64,000 bases of DNA from G965197005 sp965197005 (GCA_965197005.1 OZ239982.1:248001-312000), one strand, 5' to 3'. Positions 36,157 through 45,398 are shown, counted from the stretch's first letter. Numbers and translations: made by a program. The notes: generated from the sequence alone by a model not told the origin.

Positions 36157-36735
36157 TTAAAAGTTAAGGCGAAAGCCAATATTTAATCCACGGTCTACCA
36201 CACCCCATTTTTTGAGCTGTTTTACTTCAAAGCCATTGTAGCGATAGCCTAAGTATACGTGTGCAGATGGGATAACACTGTAGCGTAGTTTAATGCTGGC
36301 ATCGACTATATTTTTAGCGTCAGCAAAGCTAATGACTTGCGGCGCATAATACACATGGGTATCAATGCCTAAGGGTCTATGAAATGGGAAGCTATAACGT
36401 AAAAAACCACCTACCCCTAAGCCTAATGCGGCATAGCGTTTATCTGGGTTTTTGGTTTTATAATGAGCGCCCATAATTTGCCCACCTACACCTACATATA
36501 AAGGTGAGCTGGCATCTCTTTGTCCAACCACATTAAAGCCTGCCATCACAGTGTCGCCATCATCAATATGGTGCAAGGCACTAACGCTGACATGCGCCTC
36601 ACTACTGACTAATGCCGCATCATAGCCTAGGCGTACTGCATCGTCAGATAAACTTAAATCTAAGCTGCCACCTGCTTGCGCTATGCTGACACTGCTAAGG
36701 CCTAGTATTAGGGTTAGGATATTGCGTAATTTCAT
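36157..36735 (-). CDS. YfaZ-like outer membrane protein
   Basis: 192 residues with a signal peptide ending AQAG and predicted outer-membrane beta strands alternating polar and hydrophobic residues. Starts GGSLDLSLSDDAVRLGYD and ends NIGFRLNF with a C-terminal Phe. Matches the YfaZ family, whose function is not known. About 37 bp separate it from htpG on the same strand (downstream of it). Confidence 0.8.
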   Translation of the reverse strand: MKLRNILTLILGLSSVSIAQAGGSLDLSLSDDAVRLGYDAALVSSEAHVSVSALHHIDDGDTVMAGFNVVGQRDASSPLYVGVGGQIMGAHYKTKNPDKRYAALGLGVGGFLRYSFPFHRPLGIDTHVYYAPQVISFADAKNIVDASIKLRYSVIPSAHVYLGYRYNGFEVKQLKKWGVVDRGLNIGFRLNF

Positions 36736-36771
36736 GGTATCTCCAACAAAGCGGCAAATGCCGCTAATTAA

Positions 36772-38685
36772 TTATTTCATTAAATCCAAAAGGAATTGGT
36801 TGAGTTTATCAACGTATTGCCCCGGTTCTTTTAAGTGACTGCCTTCTGCTAGTTGCGATTGTCCATAAATAATAGTCACTAAGTCAGCAAAGCGTTCTTC
36901 TGATTGCTCATCATCTAAGCGTGCAATGAGTGGGTGTTCGGGATTGATTTCCAAACTTATATCAGCATCTGGCATAGGCTGTCCCGCTGCTTCCATTAAA
37001 CGGCGCATATGTCCACCCATATCTTGATTACCCACTACCAAACAGGCAGGGGAATTGGTTAGACGTGAGCTGACTCGTACTTCCTTAACTTTACCTTCTA
37101 GCACTTTTCCAATGCGCTCAACTAAGTCTTTGTGCGTATTAGAAAGTTCCTCTTGCTGTTTTTTCTCATCGTCTGTTGCCAATTCATCTAAGTCTAGCTC
37201 ACCTTTGGTAACATCTTGAAATGCTTTGCCGTCAAACTCATTGAGATGGCTTATCATCCACTCATCAACGCGTGCCGTCAATAACAATACTTCAATTCCT
37301 TTTTGTTTAAAGTATTCTAAATGAGGACTACTTAATACTGCATTGTGATGTTCGCCAGTAATGTAGTAGATTTTTTTCTGACCTTCTTGCATGCGTGCTA
37401 CATAATCAGCAAGACTGACTGTTTGTGTTTGGTTATTGTCATAGGTGGTGGCAAAGCGGAATAATTTAGCAATGGCCTCTTTGTTCGCAAAGTCCTCGCC
37501 AGGTCCTTCTTTTAAAACTTCACCAAATTCATTCCAAAAAGTTTGGTATTTTTCACTGTCTTTTTTCGCCAGTTTTGCCAGCATGTCTAAAACACGCTTG
37601 ACTAAAGCAGTACGCAGACTATCAACTTGCTTATCTTTTTGTAAAATCTCACGGGAGACGTTAAGAGATAAATCATTTGAGTCTAATACACCCTTAACAA
37701 AGCGAAGATAAAGCGGTAAAAATTGCTCAGCATCTTCCATAATAAATACACGCTGTACATATAGTTTTAGTCCACGATTACTTTCTCTATTCCATAAGTC
37801 AAAAGGTGCTTTAGCAGGAATGTATAGCAAGCTCGTGTAATCAAGTGTGCCTTCAACACGGTTATGACTCCAAGTAAGCGCATCATTCCAGTCGTGAGAT
37901 ACGTGTTTGTAAAAGGCTTGGTAATCTTCATCTTTTAGTTCAGATTTACTTTTTGTCCATAAGGCTTGAGCTTCATTAATTGCTTCTGGTGCTTGCTCTT
38001 GCTCATCTTGCTCTTTGTTTTCATCTTCATTAGGCGTAGGTTCTTTAGGCAAGAAAATAGGAACGGAAATATGGTCTGAGTATTTTTTAATTAAATTGCG
38101 TAGTCGAAAATTATCAGCAAATTCTTTTTCATCATCTTTTAAAAATAAAGTAATACAGGTGCCGTGTTCATTTTGTTCTATATCTTCTAAACTAAATTCC
38201 CCTTCACCTTGAGACTGCCAGCGAGTGCCTTTAGATTTATCATCGCCAGCTTTGCGTGTTTCAACCATCACTTCTTTGGCAACAATAAAAGAGGAATAAA
38301 AGCCTACTCCAAATTGACCAATAAGGTGTGAGTCTTTTTTTTCATCGCCACTGAGTTGGCTTAAAAATTCGGCAGTTCCAGATTTGGCAATGGTACCAAG
38401 ATTATTAATCACATCTTCACGGCTCATGCCAATGCCGTTATCTTTAATAGTCACGCTGTTATTATCTGCATTAAAGTCAATATGAATTGCCAGCTCACTA
38501 TTGCCTTCATATAAAGCATCATTTTTTAAGGCCTCAAAGCGCAGTTTGTCGCAAGCATCAGAGGCGTTAGAGACCAATTCACGCAAAAATATTTCTTTAT
38601 TAGAATAAAGCGAATGAATCATCAGATTAAGTAATTGTTTAACCTCGGTTTTAAAACCTAAGGTTTCTTTGGTGGTGGTTGTCAT
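36772..38685 (-). CDS. htpG: Molecular chaperone HtpG (Hsp90)
   Basis: 637 residues from ATG 38685; GGAG lies 12-15 bases upstream, and the 29-codon longer frame has no family match. N-terminal ATPase domain shows the GHKL motifs ELVSNASDACDKLR, IKDNGIGMSRED and IGQFGVGFYSSF; middle domain Arg motif DLSLNVSREILQ. ATP-driven chaperone for client remodelling and heat tolerance. Normal length. Confidence 0.96.
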   Translation of the reverse strand: MTTTTKETLGFKTEVKQLLNLMIHSLYSNKEIFLRELVSNASDACDKLRFEALKNDALYEGNSELAIHIDFNADNNSVTIKDNGIGMSREDVINNLGTIAKSGTAEFLSQLSGDEKKDSHLIGQFGVGFYSSFIVAKEVMVETRKAGDDKSKGTRWQSQGEGEFSLEDIEQNEHGTCITLFLKDDEKEFADNFRLRNLIKKYSDHISVPIFLPKEPTPNEDENKEQDEQEQAPEAINEAQALWTKSKSELKDEDYQAFYKHVSHDWNDALTWSHNRVEGTLDYTSLLYIPAKAPFDLWNRESNRGLKLYVQRVFIMEDAEQFLPLYLRFVKGVLDSNDLSLNVSREILQKDKQVDSLRTALVKRVLDMLAKLAKKDSEKYQTFWNEFGEVLKEGPGEDFANKEAIAKLFRFATTYDNNQTQTVSLADYVARMQEGQKKIYYITGEHHNAVLSSPHLEYFKQKGIEVLLLTARVDEWMISHLNEFDGKAFQDVTKGELDLDELATDDEKKQQEELSNTHKDLVERIGKVLEGKVKEVRVSSRLTNSPACLVVGNQDMGGHMRRLMEAAGQPMPDADISLEINPEHPLIARLDDEQSEERFADLVTIIYGQSQLAEGSHLKEPGQYVDKLNQFLLDLMK

Positions 38686-38826
38686 TGTTAAAGGTTCTCC
38701 AGTGTTTATTTTATGACAGAGATATTGGGTAATTTTTATTAAATTCAACCCTTCAGGGTTGAAATTATTCAATATAAAGACTAAACCTTAAGGTAATCTT
38801 TTTTTATCAGCGAGTCTTTTGTATAT

Positions 38827-39204
38827 ATGAGCTATTTAACCCTTATTTGTGATGATTCTGGCTTTGCCCGAAAACAACTTAAACGCCAATTACCAGCAGA
38901 GTTTGATTGGCACATTTTAGAAGCAGGAGATGGCGTTGAGGCATTGGGGGTTATTGATGAGCACCCTATAAAATTGCTATTTTTAGATTTAACCATGCCT
39001 GAGCTAGATGGTTATGGCGTTTTAGAAAAGCTACAGAGCGCACCCCCTAAAGAGGATATTAATGTCATTGTTATTTCTGGAGATATTCAACCAGAAGCAC
39101 AAAAGCGAGTGATGGAGTTGGGCGCATTGGAGTTTTTAAAAAAACCCGTTGATGCAGACACGTTAAAACAGTGTCTTGTTACTCATCAATTAATAGAAGA
39201 ATAA
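38827..39204 (+). CDS. CheY-like single-domain response regulator
   Basis: 125-residue receiver domain without an output domain. The acidic pocket (ICDDSGFAR), phospho-acceptor Asp in LLFLDLTMPELDG, VISGD and the conserved Lys in FLKKPVD are present. The CheC-like gene starts 2 bp downstream. CheC-type proteins dephosphorylate CheY-like regulators, so the pair is probably a signalling/adaptation module. No kinase adjacent. Confidence 0.88.
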   Translation: MSYLTLICDDSGFARKQLKRQLPAEFDWHILEAGDGVEALGVIDEHPIKLLFLDLTMPELDGYGVLEKLQSAPPKEDINVIVISGDIQPEAQKRVMELGALEFLKKPVDADTLKQCLVTHQLIEE

Positions 39205-39205
39205 T

Positions 39206-39826
39206 ATGCAAGCTCAGGATTTTACCCTAACTCAAGATCAAAGTGATTGTTATCAGGAGTTGGCGAATATTGCCATGGGTCAAGCTGCGAGTAATTTAGC
39301 TCAGCGTTTAGGTGTATTTGTGGTGTTACCTATTCCTAGGGTTTCAATGGTTGAGTTAAGTGATTTGCAAATGACACTGATGAATGCAGATAACGATGAT
39401 AATGTTTCTGCGGTTTGTCAGGGCTTTGCTGGTGCAGGGATTTGTGGTGAGGCATTACTGGTATTTAATGATTTATGCTTTGATGACTTATCAAAATTAA
39501 TGAAGCTCTCCGCGTCTAGTATTTTAAAAATACATGAAAGTGAACTATTAATGGATATTAGTTCTTTGTTGATAGGTGCTTTCTTGAAAGGTTTTGGTGA
39601 GCAGTTGGATTTGACTTTCAACCAAGGACATCCAGAAGTTTTAGGGCAGCATTGTCCAATTAGTGAGTTGCTTAAACCGGGACATGATCAATGGAAAAAA
39701 GCATTTTCTATTGAAATTCATTATCACATTGAACATACAAACGTAAATTGTGATTTGGTTATTTTATTTACAGAAGACTCCCTTAGAAAACTTAATGATA
39801 AAACCCGCTGCTTATGGGAAGATTAA
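39206..39826 (+). CDS. CheC-like chemotaxis phosphatase
   Basis: 206 residues. CheC-family patterns: ELANIAMGQAASNLAQ near the N-terminus (about 18-33) and a second half-repeat ESELLMDISSLLIGAFLKGF (about 112-131) where the catalytic Glu/Asn pairs of CheC phosphatases lie; the Glu-Asn pair ELANI is present in the first half, while the second half has Asp-Ile. Probably acts on the adjacent receiver protein. In related genera a similar pair is followed by a GGDEF protein; none is seen here. Confidence 0.72.
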   Translation: MQAQDFTLTQDQSDCYQELANIAMGQAASNLAQRLGVFVVLPIPRVSMVELSDLQMTLMNADNDDNVSAVCQGFAGAGICGEALLVFNDLCFDDLSKLMKLSASSILKIHESELLMDISSLLIGAFLKGFGEQLDLTFNQGHPEVLGQHCPISELLKPGHDQWKKAFSIEIHYHIEHTNVNCDLVILFTEDSLRKLNDKTRCLWED

Positions 39827-39892
39827 AATGCAAGTATGGTGATTTGTTGCGAGTAGGGCATTTGCAGTGAGTTGTTCAAAAGGAAGCAATGA

Positions 39893-40861
39893 TTATTTTG
39901 CGGTAACCCAAACAATGCCAAAATCATATCTTGCTGGCTTTTTGGTTACAATTATTTGAGTCATTTTATTTTTATCTAATATACCTGTATACATCTCGCC
40001 GGTATCTCTATTGGTAATCTGATAATGCAGACCAGATGCAGGGCCTTTAAACTGTATTGAATACATGCCGTTTTTATCTTTGACACTTTTGTGGGCAGGG
40101 TCATTTCTAAACAATATGCTCCCAGATTGATTTCTATAAATCGCCGTATTGTTCACTCTATTATACTGATAATTCAAAAATTCATTGTAAGATTTGCTCT
40201 TTATAGAAAACGCTGCTTTGCCACGGATTGTTATTGATTTATCATTTGTATCGATCTCGCTACCGGCTTCCCAAATGATGCCTCGGAAAGTTTGCTCTTT
40301 TGCTAATAAACAATTACGAACCCTAAGATGGCTATGGCTATAATCAAGCCTTATATTATGCTTACTTTGACACAAAAAACCATCGATTAATGCAGCTTGG
40401 TGCAGCCGAATTGTTGCATCTTCATTATCTGGATTTTCTAGGTAATCAATCTGTAATCCCTTAAAAATAAATGGCTGTGGAAAAGTTGCACTAATAAATT
40501 TTTGCTTCTTTGGCTGGTAACGAGTAAGTCTAGTGCCTGCAGGCAATAATAACTTGCCTATCTGAGTCGCTGTTTCTAGGGTTGGATTAAGTTTTTTGTG
40601 ATCTAACGCCACCTTTCTATCAACCTCTTCCATTATTTTGCTAGTACATGAATATTCCATAGCAGATAGTGCAATAATCCCCATAAATAATAACAGCTTA
40701 ATTGTCTGGGTTTTGGGTTTTGCTTTGATTTGCTGCAAAAAAGGCTTGTCGAGTACACAGCGGACAACAAAATAAAAAAGATAAATTGATAAAAAAATAG
40801 CAAACAGTCGTATTAGAACAAAGACAATCAGCAACAGTGCGATGGTGGGGGCAAATATCAT
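39893..40861 (-). CDS. Uncharacterised membrane-anchored protein
   Basis: 322 residues with two or three N-terminal membrane segments (about 4-34 and 51-67), then a soluble domain rich in beta strands. GKLLLPAGTRLTRYQPKK and PQPFIFKGLQIDYLE suggest a domain that could resemble repeat-type surface proteins, but no family was recognised. It lies between the RR/CheC pair (convergent) and DUF2802. It is not part of the conserved parA-cheW-cheW-DUF2802 order in Pseudomonas, so it may be an insertion. Confidence 0.6.
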   Translation of the reverse strand: MIFAPTIALLLIVFVLIRLFAIFLSIYLFYFVVRCVLDKPFLQQIKAKPKTQTIKLLLFMGIIALSAMEYSCTSKIMEEVDRKVALDHKKLNPTLETATQIGKLLLPAGTRLTRYQPKKQKFISATFPQPFIFKGLQIDYLENPDNEDATIRLHQAALIDGFLCQSKHNIRLDYSHSHLRVRNCLLAKEQTFRGIIWEAGSEIDTNDKSITIRGKAAFSIKSKSYNEFLNYQYNRVNNTAIYRNQSGSILFRNDPAHKSVKDKNGMYSIQFKGPASGLHYQITNRDTGEMYTGILDKNKMTQIIVTKKPARYDFGIVWVTAK

Positions 40862-40905
40862 ATTAAAGAATTTTTACAGCGGATTGCTTCATTTTGGGTG
40901 TTAGA

Positions 40906-41286
40906 TTATAAGGAACGTGTCATTTGCTCTCTTAATGAGACCAAAAGTTCGGCTTCTCCCCTAGGGACTTGATGTTCGTTGACTAAATCTTCAACCGTTG
41001 CCCCCAAACGAACCAAACGGGCAATTTGATTGTTGCCATTATCAAGACTGCTAAAATGAGAGGGAGCATGTTGAGTGGATTGTTGTTCTAGTTGTTGGAT
41101 TTTTAAATCACTTTGTGTTTGTGCTTGTTTGAGTTGCTCAAACACCTTTTTCATGAGTGTAAATTGTCTATTGCTTTGTTGTTCGTATTGCTGCTGCTTG
41201 CGCTTAGATAAAACCAATAGCCAAAATAGCAACATGCTTAACACCAAGTTAAAAGCGATTAGAAAACCAAGTGTCAGCATGCTCAT
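40906..41286 (-). CDS. DUF2802 protein
   Basis: 126 residues: one N-terminal transmembrane helix (about 5-26), a coiled coil (about 30-75) and a C-terminal helix-turn-helix-like end (LVRLGATVEDLVNEHQVPRGEAELLVSL). DUF2802 genes follow the cheW genes at the end of the flagellar/chemotaxis operon in Pseudomonas. Role unknown. Starts 11 bp after the cheW stop. Confidence 0.85.
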   Translation of the reverse strand: MSMLTLGFLIAFNLVLSMLLFWLLVLSKRKQQQYEQQSNRQFTLMKKVFEQLKQAQTQSDLKIQQLEQQSTQHAPSHFSSLDNGNNQIARLVRLGATVEDLVNEHQVPRGEAELLVSLREQMTRSL

Positions 41287-41297
41287 GTTTTATCCTA

Positions 41298-41780
41298 TTA
41301 CATATCCTGAAGTTCGGCCCATTCCGCTTCAGACATTAATTTTTCAAGGTCAACAAGTATAAGCAAGGTATTGTCCTTATGGCAAACCCCTTGAATGAAT
41401 TTGGCATTATCTTCATTACCTACATTTGGTGCAGTTTCTATTTCTGATTGACGTAAATACACCACCTCAGCGACAGCATCAACTAAAATGCCAACTACTT
41501 GGCTGTCTGATTCGATAATTACAATGCGAGTATTATCTGTTACTTCTGTGGTTTTAAGCCCAAAACGTAAGCGTGTATCAATAACGGTCACCACACTGCC
41601 ACGCAAATTAATAATACCTAATACATAATCAGGTGCACCAGGTACTGGAGCAATCTCGGTGTATCTTAGCACCTCTTGTACCTGCATTACGTTAATACCA
41701 TATACCTCGTTATCAAGGCGAAAAGTAACCCACTGTAAAATGGGATCATCTGTCGCTTTATTGTCTGAAACCTTTGTCAT
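41298..41780 (-). CDS. cheW: CheW-family adaptor
   Basis: 160-residue single CheW domain: WVTFRLDNEVYGINVMQVQEV, APVPGAPDYVLGIINLRGSVV and a C-terminal LILVDLEKLMSE. Couples CheA kinase to chemoreceptors. In Pseudomonas the second CheW of the parA-cheW-cheW block is in this position. No CheA or receptor is in the window. Confidence 0.93.
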   Translation of the reverse strand: MTKVSDNKATDDPILQWVTFRLDNEVYGINVMQVQEVLRYTEIAPVPGAPDYVLGIINLRGSVVTVIDTRLRFGLKTTEVTDNTRIVIIESDSQVVGILVDAVAEVVYLRQSEIETAPNVGNEDNAKFIQGVCHKDNTLLILVDLEKLMSEAEWAELQDM

Positions 41781-41882
41781 AATATTTCCTCAAATTAACT
41801 CTTAAATAAGTTGTTACAAGTCCTGTTTAAATATAGCCTAGCCCACTGGTTGTACCAGTAAAAATGTAAAAAAAATGATATT

Positions 41883-44009
41883 TTATGCAGATTGTGATTC
41901 GTTATTTTCTTGTTTGCCCGATTTAGACTCTAACAGTTTTAATAAATTGGGCACATCAATCAGTGCACACATAGATGAAATAACCGTACCTGCTAACCAG
42001 TAGCGTTGGCTTTTTTCTCCACGCCATTTGATGGCATCTTCTTGCAATTTAATTGTATCGCAAACGCCCTGACACGCCAGCGCCCAATGGCTTCTATCTA
42101 GCTGGATAAGATATTTAAAGCCCGTATCTGCCATAGAACAGTGGCGTTCTGGCATAATAAGCTCACCGCTGTCGATAATATTAAGGGGGGGTTGGTTGTT
42201 GCCATGCCATACACCCATAGACCAATTTGCTTGCCCAAACAAGGGCGTAACATCATCATGGTTAATATGAAATACACCGCCTAACATGGGCAAAGGAATA
42301 GCGAGTTTTAACCCACCTACCTGAAATACTAAGCAATCCACCCCTTGGGAAGATTGCCAGTCAAGCTGGTTATGGGTTTCGTTACTCACACCTTTAGCAA
42401 GTATTTTTTCTGTTTCTGCAACATTGAGTTCAGCGACATCTTCATCTTCTGCAATAATATCTGGGATATTTCGAATTAATGCTTGTACGCTTGAAGGAAC
42501 AATAGGTTTTGTCTCCTCAGGCTCTTTAAAAGGGCGAGGCTCTATATCTGCATTTGTTAAATCTATGGGTTTTGGTTCTGTTTGAGCCATTTCTGGCTCT
42601 GCTGTTAGCTCTGGCTCTGTTAATGTTAAATTGTCTTCAGTGATAATAGAAGGCTCAGGCTTGGTGCTTTCATCTATCGTAGTAATAGATGGTTCAGTGA
42701 CTGCTTCTTCAGCTATCGCTTCTTCGGCTACTGCTTCTTCAGCTACTGCCTCTTCCGCTATCGCTTCTTCAGCTATCGCTTCTTCAGCTATCGCTTCTTC
42801 GGCTACCGCTTCTTCGGCTACCGCTTCTTCGGTTACTGCTTCTTCGGTTACTGCTTCTTCCGCTACTGCTTCTTCCGCTACTGCTTCTTCCGCTACTGCC
42901 TCTTCAGCTACTGCTTCTTCCGCTACTGCTTCTTCAGTTACTGCTTCTTCAGCTATTGCTTCTTCGGCTACTGCTTCTTCAGCTACTGCTTCTTCGGTTA
43001 CTGCTTCTTCCGCTACTGCTTCTTCCGCTACTGCTTCTTCCGCTACTGCTTCTTCCGCTACTGCTTCTTCGGTTACTGCTTCTTCCGCTACTGCTTCTTC
43101 GGTTACTGCTTCTTCGGTTACTGCTTCTTCAGCTACCGCTTCTTCGGCTACCGCTTCTTCGGCTACCGCTTCTTCGGCTACCGCTTCTTCGGCTACCGCT
43201 TCTTCGGTTACTGCTTCTTCAGCTACCGCTTCTTCGGCTACCGCTTCTTCCGCTACTGCTTCTTCGGTTACTGCTTCTTCAGCTACTGCCTCTTCAGCTA
43301 CTGCTTCTTCCGCTACTGCTTCTTCGGTTACTGCTTCTTCAGCTATTGCTTCTTCAGCTACTGCTTCTTCAGCTACCGCTTCTTCGGTTACTGCTTCTTC
43401 CGCTACTGCCTCTTCAGCTACTGCCTCTTCAGCTACTGCCTCTTCAGCTACTGCTTCTTCAGCTATTGCTTCTTCAGCTACTGCTTCTTCGGTTACTGCT
43501 TCTTCGGTTACTGCTTCTTCAGCTACCGCTTCTTCGGCTACTGCTTCTTCGGCTACTGCTTCTTCGGCTACTGCTTCTTCCGCTACTGCTTCTTCGGTTA
43601 CTGCTTCTTCAGCTACCGCTTCTTCGGCTACTGCTTCTTCGGTTACTGCTTCTTCAGCTACCGCTTCTTCCGCTACTGCTTCTTCGGCTATTGCTTCTTC
43701 CGCTACTGCTTCTTCCGCTACTGCTTCTTCAGCTACCGCTTCTTCGGCTAAGTTTGTATTCTCGGCAGCTTGTTTCTTTAATGCTTGAGCTTGCTCTAAG
43801 TCTGCAACAACTTCTGCAATGCCCATAATGTTTGGACTGGTTATATCTTTATTTGGCGTTTGGGTTGTGTGTGATGCTGCATCAGTTGTATCTGTATTGG
43901 CGCTGCTTGTATTTGCCTGTATGTCAAATAACATACTATCTAAATAGTTTTGTACAACTTCATCATTTAGAGCAGGCTCGGTTTGTGTGTTGGTAACTGG
44001 TAGGTTCAT
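41883..44009 (-). CDS. CheW-domain protein with 70-copy acidic pentapeptide repeat
   Basis: 708 residues. A short N-terminal segment (about 1-87) is followed by 350 residues made of 70 pentapeptides (A/T)EEA(V/I), then a Pro/Glu-rich linker and a C-terminal CheW-like domain (about 560-700, SQGVDCLVFQVGGLKLAIPLPMLGGVF, and GTVISSMCALIDVPNLLKLL). It occupies the first-cheW position next to parA, as in Pseudomonas, where the homologue has a shorter linker. The repeat should form a long acidic, probably helical or extended arm. It has about 140 Glu and no basic residue in the repeat. Confidence 0.88.
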   Translation of the reverse strand: MNLPVTNTQTEPALNDEVVQNYLDSMLFDIQANTSSANTDTTDAASHTTQTPNKDITSPNIMGIAEVVADLEQAQALKKQAAENTNLAEEAVAEEAVAEEAVAEEAIAEEAVAEEAVAEEAVTEEAVAEEAVAEEAVTEEAVAEEAVAEEAVAEEAVAEEAVAEEAVTEEAVTEEAVAEEAIAEEAVAEEAVAEEAVAEEAVAEEAVTEEAVAEEAVAEEAIAEEAVTEEAVAEEAVAEEAVAEEAVTEEAVAEEAVAEEAVAEEAVTEEAVAEEAVAEEAVAEEAVAEEAVAEEAVTEEAVTEEAVAEEAVTEEAVAEEAVAEEAVAEEAVAEEAVTEEAVAEEAVAEEAIAEEAVTEEAVAEEAVAEEAVAEEAVAEEAVAEEAVTEEAVTEEAVAEEAVAEEAIAEEAIAEEAIAEEAVAEEAVAEEAIAEEAVTEPSITTIDESTKPEPSIITEDNLTLTEPELTAEPEMAQTEPKPIDLTNADIEPRPFKEPEETKPIVPSSVQALIRNIPDIIAEDEDVAELNVAETEKILAKGVSNETHNQLDWQSSQGVDCLVFQVGGLKLAIPLPMLGGVFHINHDDVTPLFGQANWSMGVWHGNNQPPLNIIDSGELIMPERHCSMADTGFKYLIQLDRSHWALACQGVCDTIKLQEDAIKWRGEKSQRYWLAGTVISSMCALIDVPNLLKLLESKSGKQENNESQSA
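42699..43748 (-). repeat. 70 tandem 15-bp units encoding (A/T)EEA(V/I)
   Basis: 1050 bp, exactly 70 units of 15 bp. The variable first codon (Ala or Thr), the last codon (Val or Ile) and the wobble of the Ala codons give unit variants that recur in blocks, pointing to growth by segmental duplication. The frame and acidic sequence are preserved everywhere. It also leaves long stop-free frames on the opposite strand, which are by-products. Confidence 0.97.
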
Positions 44010-44039
44010 CGGCTATCCTCTTTTTTTGGTACAATACAG

Positions 44040-44846
44040 TTACAGTGCTGCTGTTGCATTTTCACTTGGTTGTTGGTGCAACAGCTCGCGTAATAAATGA
44101 TTGTAAGCTCTAACACCTCGCCCTTCTGGATCTAATTGATGAGGGAAACGCCCCATGTAACTTGCATCTCTAAATTTTGTATCAATTGGAATGGCGTTTT
44201 GCCACAGGGTTTTAGGGTAAGTTTTACGCATGGCGTTGAGCGTATTCATGGACGCTAAGGTACGACGGTCAAAAAGAGTTGGGGTAATTAAATAAGGCAA
44301 GTCTCGTTGCTGGGAGCGCATTACCATGCTTAGTGTATTTATCATGCGCTCCAGTCCTTTAAGAGCCAGATGTTCAGTTTGCGTGGGAATAACTAAACGC
44401 TGACAGGCAGCCATCGCATTGACTAGCAGTACCCCTAAAATAGGAGGGGTGTCTAAGAGTACATAGTCATAATCATTGGCAAGCTGTTGTAAACTTTTGG
44501 CAAGCACTAAGCCCATGCCATCTTGTCCGCTAACATGACGTTCAAGGGTTGCCAAAGAGGTGGTTGCAGGCAGTAGTTTAACCCCCTCTAAACTGGTGGG
44601 TAATAACATGGACTCTATGTAGCTTTTATCTTGGTAATGTTGCTCAAAAAATAGATGATACAGGCTACGTTTTAAGCTATCAGGGTCGTGTTTGAAATAG
44701 CTGGTTAGTGAGCCATGAGGGTCTAAATCTACCAATAAGACACGCTGTGCTTTTTCTGCAAGCAAGCCACCTAAAGTTACAACGGAAGTTGTTTTTCCTA
44801 CGCCACCTTTTTGATTGGCAATGGACCAGATTTGCACTTTTCTCAC
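44040..44846 (-). CDS. ParA-family ATPase of the chemotaxis locus (ParC/ParA type)
   Basis: 268 residues with deviant Walker A KGGVGKTT (13-20) and Walker B-like DYVLLDTPP. ParA-type ATPases next to cheW position chemotaxis arrays at cell poles in polar gammaproteobacteria. The order parA-cheW-cheW-DUF2802 matches the PA1462-PA1465 region of Pseudomonas, but flagellar genes that usually precede it are absent; a sulfur-stress group lies upstream instead. Confidence 0.9.
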   Translation of the reverse strand: MRKVQIWSIANQKGGVGKTTSVVTLGGLLAEKAQRVLLVDLDPHGSLTSYFKHDPDSLKRSLYHLFFEQHYQDKSYIESMLLPTSLEGVKLLPATTSLATLERHVSGQDGMGLVLAKSLQQLANDYDYVLLDTPPILGVLLVNAMAACQRLVIPTQTEHLALKGLERMINTLSMVMRSQQRDLPYLITPTLFDRRTLASMNTLNAMRKTYPKTLWQNAIPIDTKFRDASYMGRFPHQLDPEGRGVRAYNHLLRELLHQQPSENATAAL

Positions 44847-45056
44847 CTACTTAATTTAACAAGTTAATTTAATTTATCCAACGCTAAGGAGGTCTATCGG
44901 CGCACTTGGTTAAATATTTAGTGTCGCTTACAAATGATTTCCAAAATGTTGAATTTTTTTTGGGTAAAAATAAGTATAGTCAGGGATTGCAGATTGTGAG
45001 AAAAATCTGCAAAAATACTTTTTAATTGCGCCTATATGGTCGCTATTTATAGGAGG

Positions 45057-45398
45057 CTATTGGCTAAATTCATCAAAGGCGGCAATCGCTTCTGCGGCAT
45101 ACATCATGCTAGGGCCGCCGCCCATATAAATACACATGCCTAGCGTTTCTGCTATTTCTGCACGAGTTGCCTGTAAGCGAATGAGGGCTTTTATATGAAA
45201 CCCAATGCAGGCATCGCAACGAGAGCCTACAGCTAGGGCTAAGGCTAACAGTTCTTTGGTTTTTTTATCTAAGACGCCATCTTCGGTTGCTGCCATGGCG
45301 AGGTTTGTAAATGCTTGGGCGGTATCGGGAATGTCTTTGCGTAATTTGCTCATGTTGGCAGAGACGTGTTTGGTAATGTCTGTAAATGATTTGCTCAT
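45057..45398 (-). CDS. Carboxymuconolactone decarboxylase/AhpD-family protein
   Basis: 113 residues with the redox motif CDACIGFH (CxxC followed by His) of AhpD-like hydroperoxidases. Helical family; small members act as peroxidase or redox proteins. Gene order downstream of a rhodanese gene, with a divergent ArsR-type regulator, suggests reactive sulfur or peroxide handling. Substrate not known. About 33 bp separate it from the rhodanese gene. Confidence 0.82.
   Translation of the reverse strand: MSKSFTDITKHVSANMSKLRKDIPDTAQAFTNLAMAATEDGVLDKKTKELLALALAVGSRCDACIGFHIKALIRLQATRAEIAETLGMCIYMGGGPSMMYAAEAIAAFDEFSQ

Noticed and set aside
38686..38772. 29-codon N-terminal extension of HtpG
   Set aside because: The family starts at MTTTTKETLGF and GGAG precedes that ATG; the extension has no similarity.
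42631..43828. Long plus-strand open frames (Ser-Ala-Thr and Leu-rich) opposite the CheW repeat
   Set aside because: They exist only because the 15-bp repeat lacks stops in all its frames; composition and no initiation context argue against genes.
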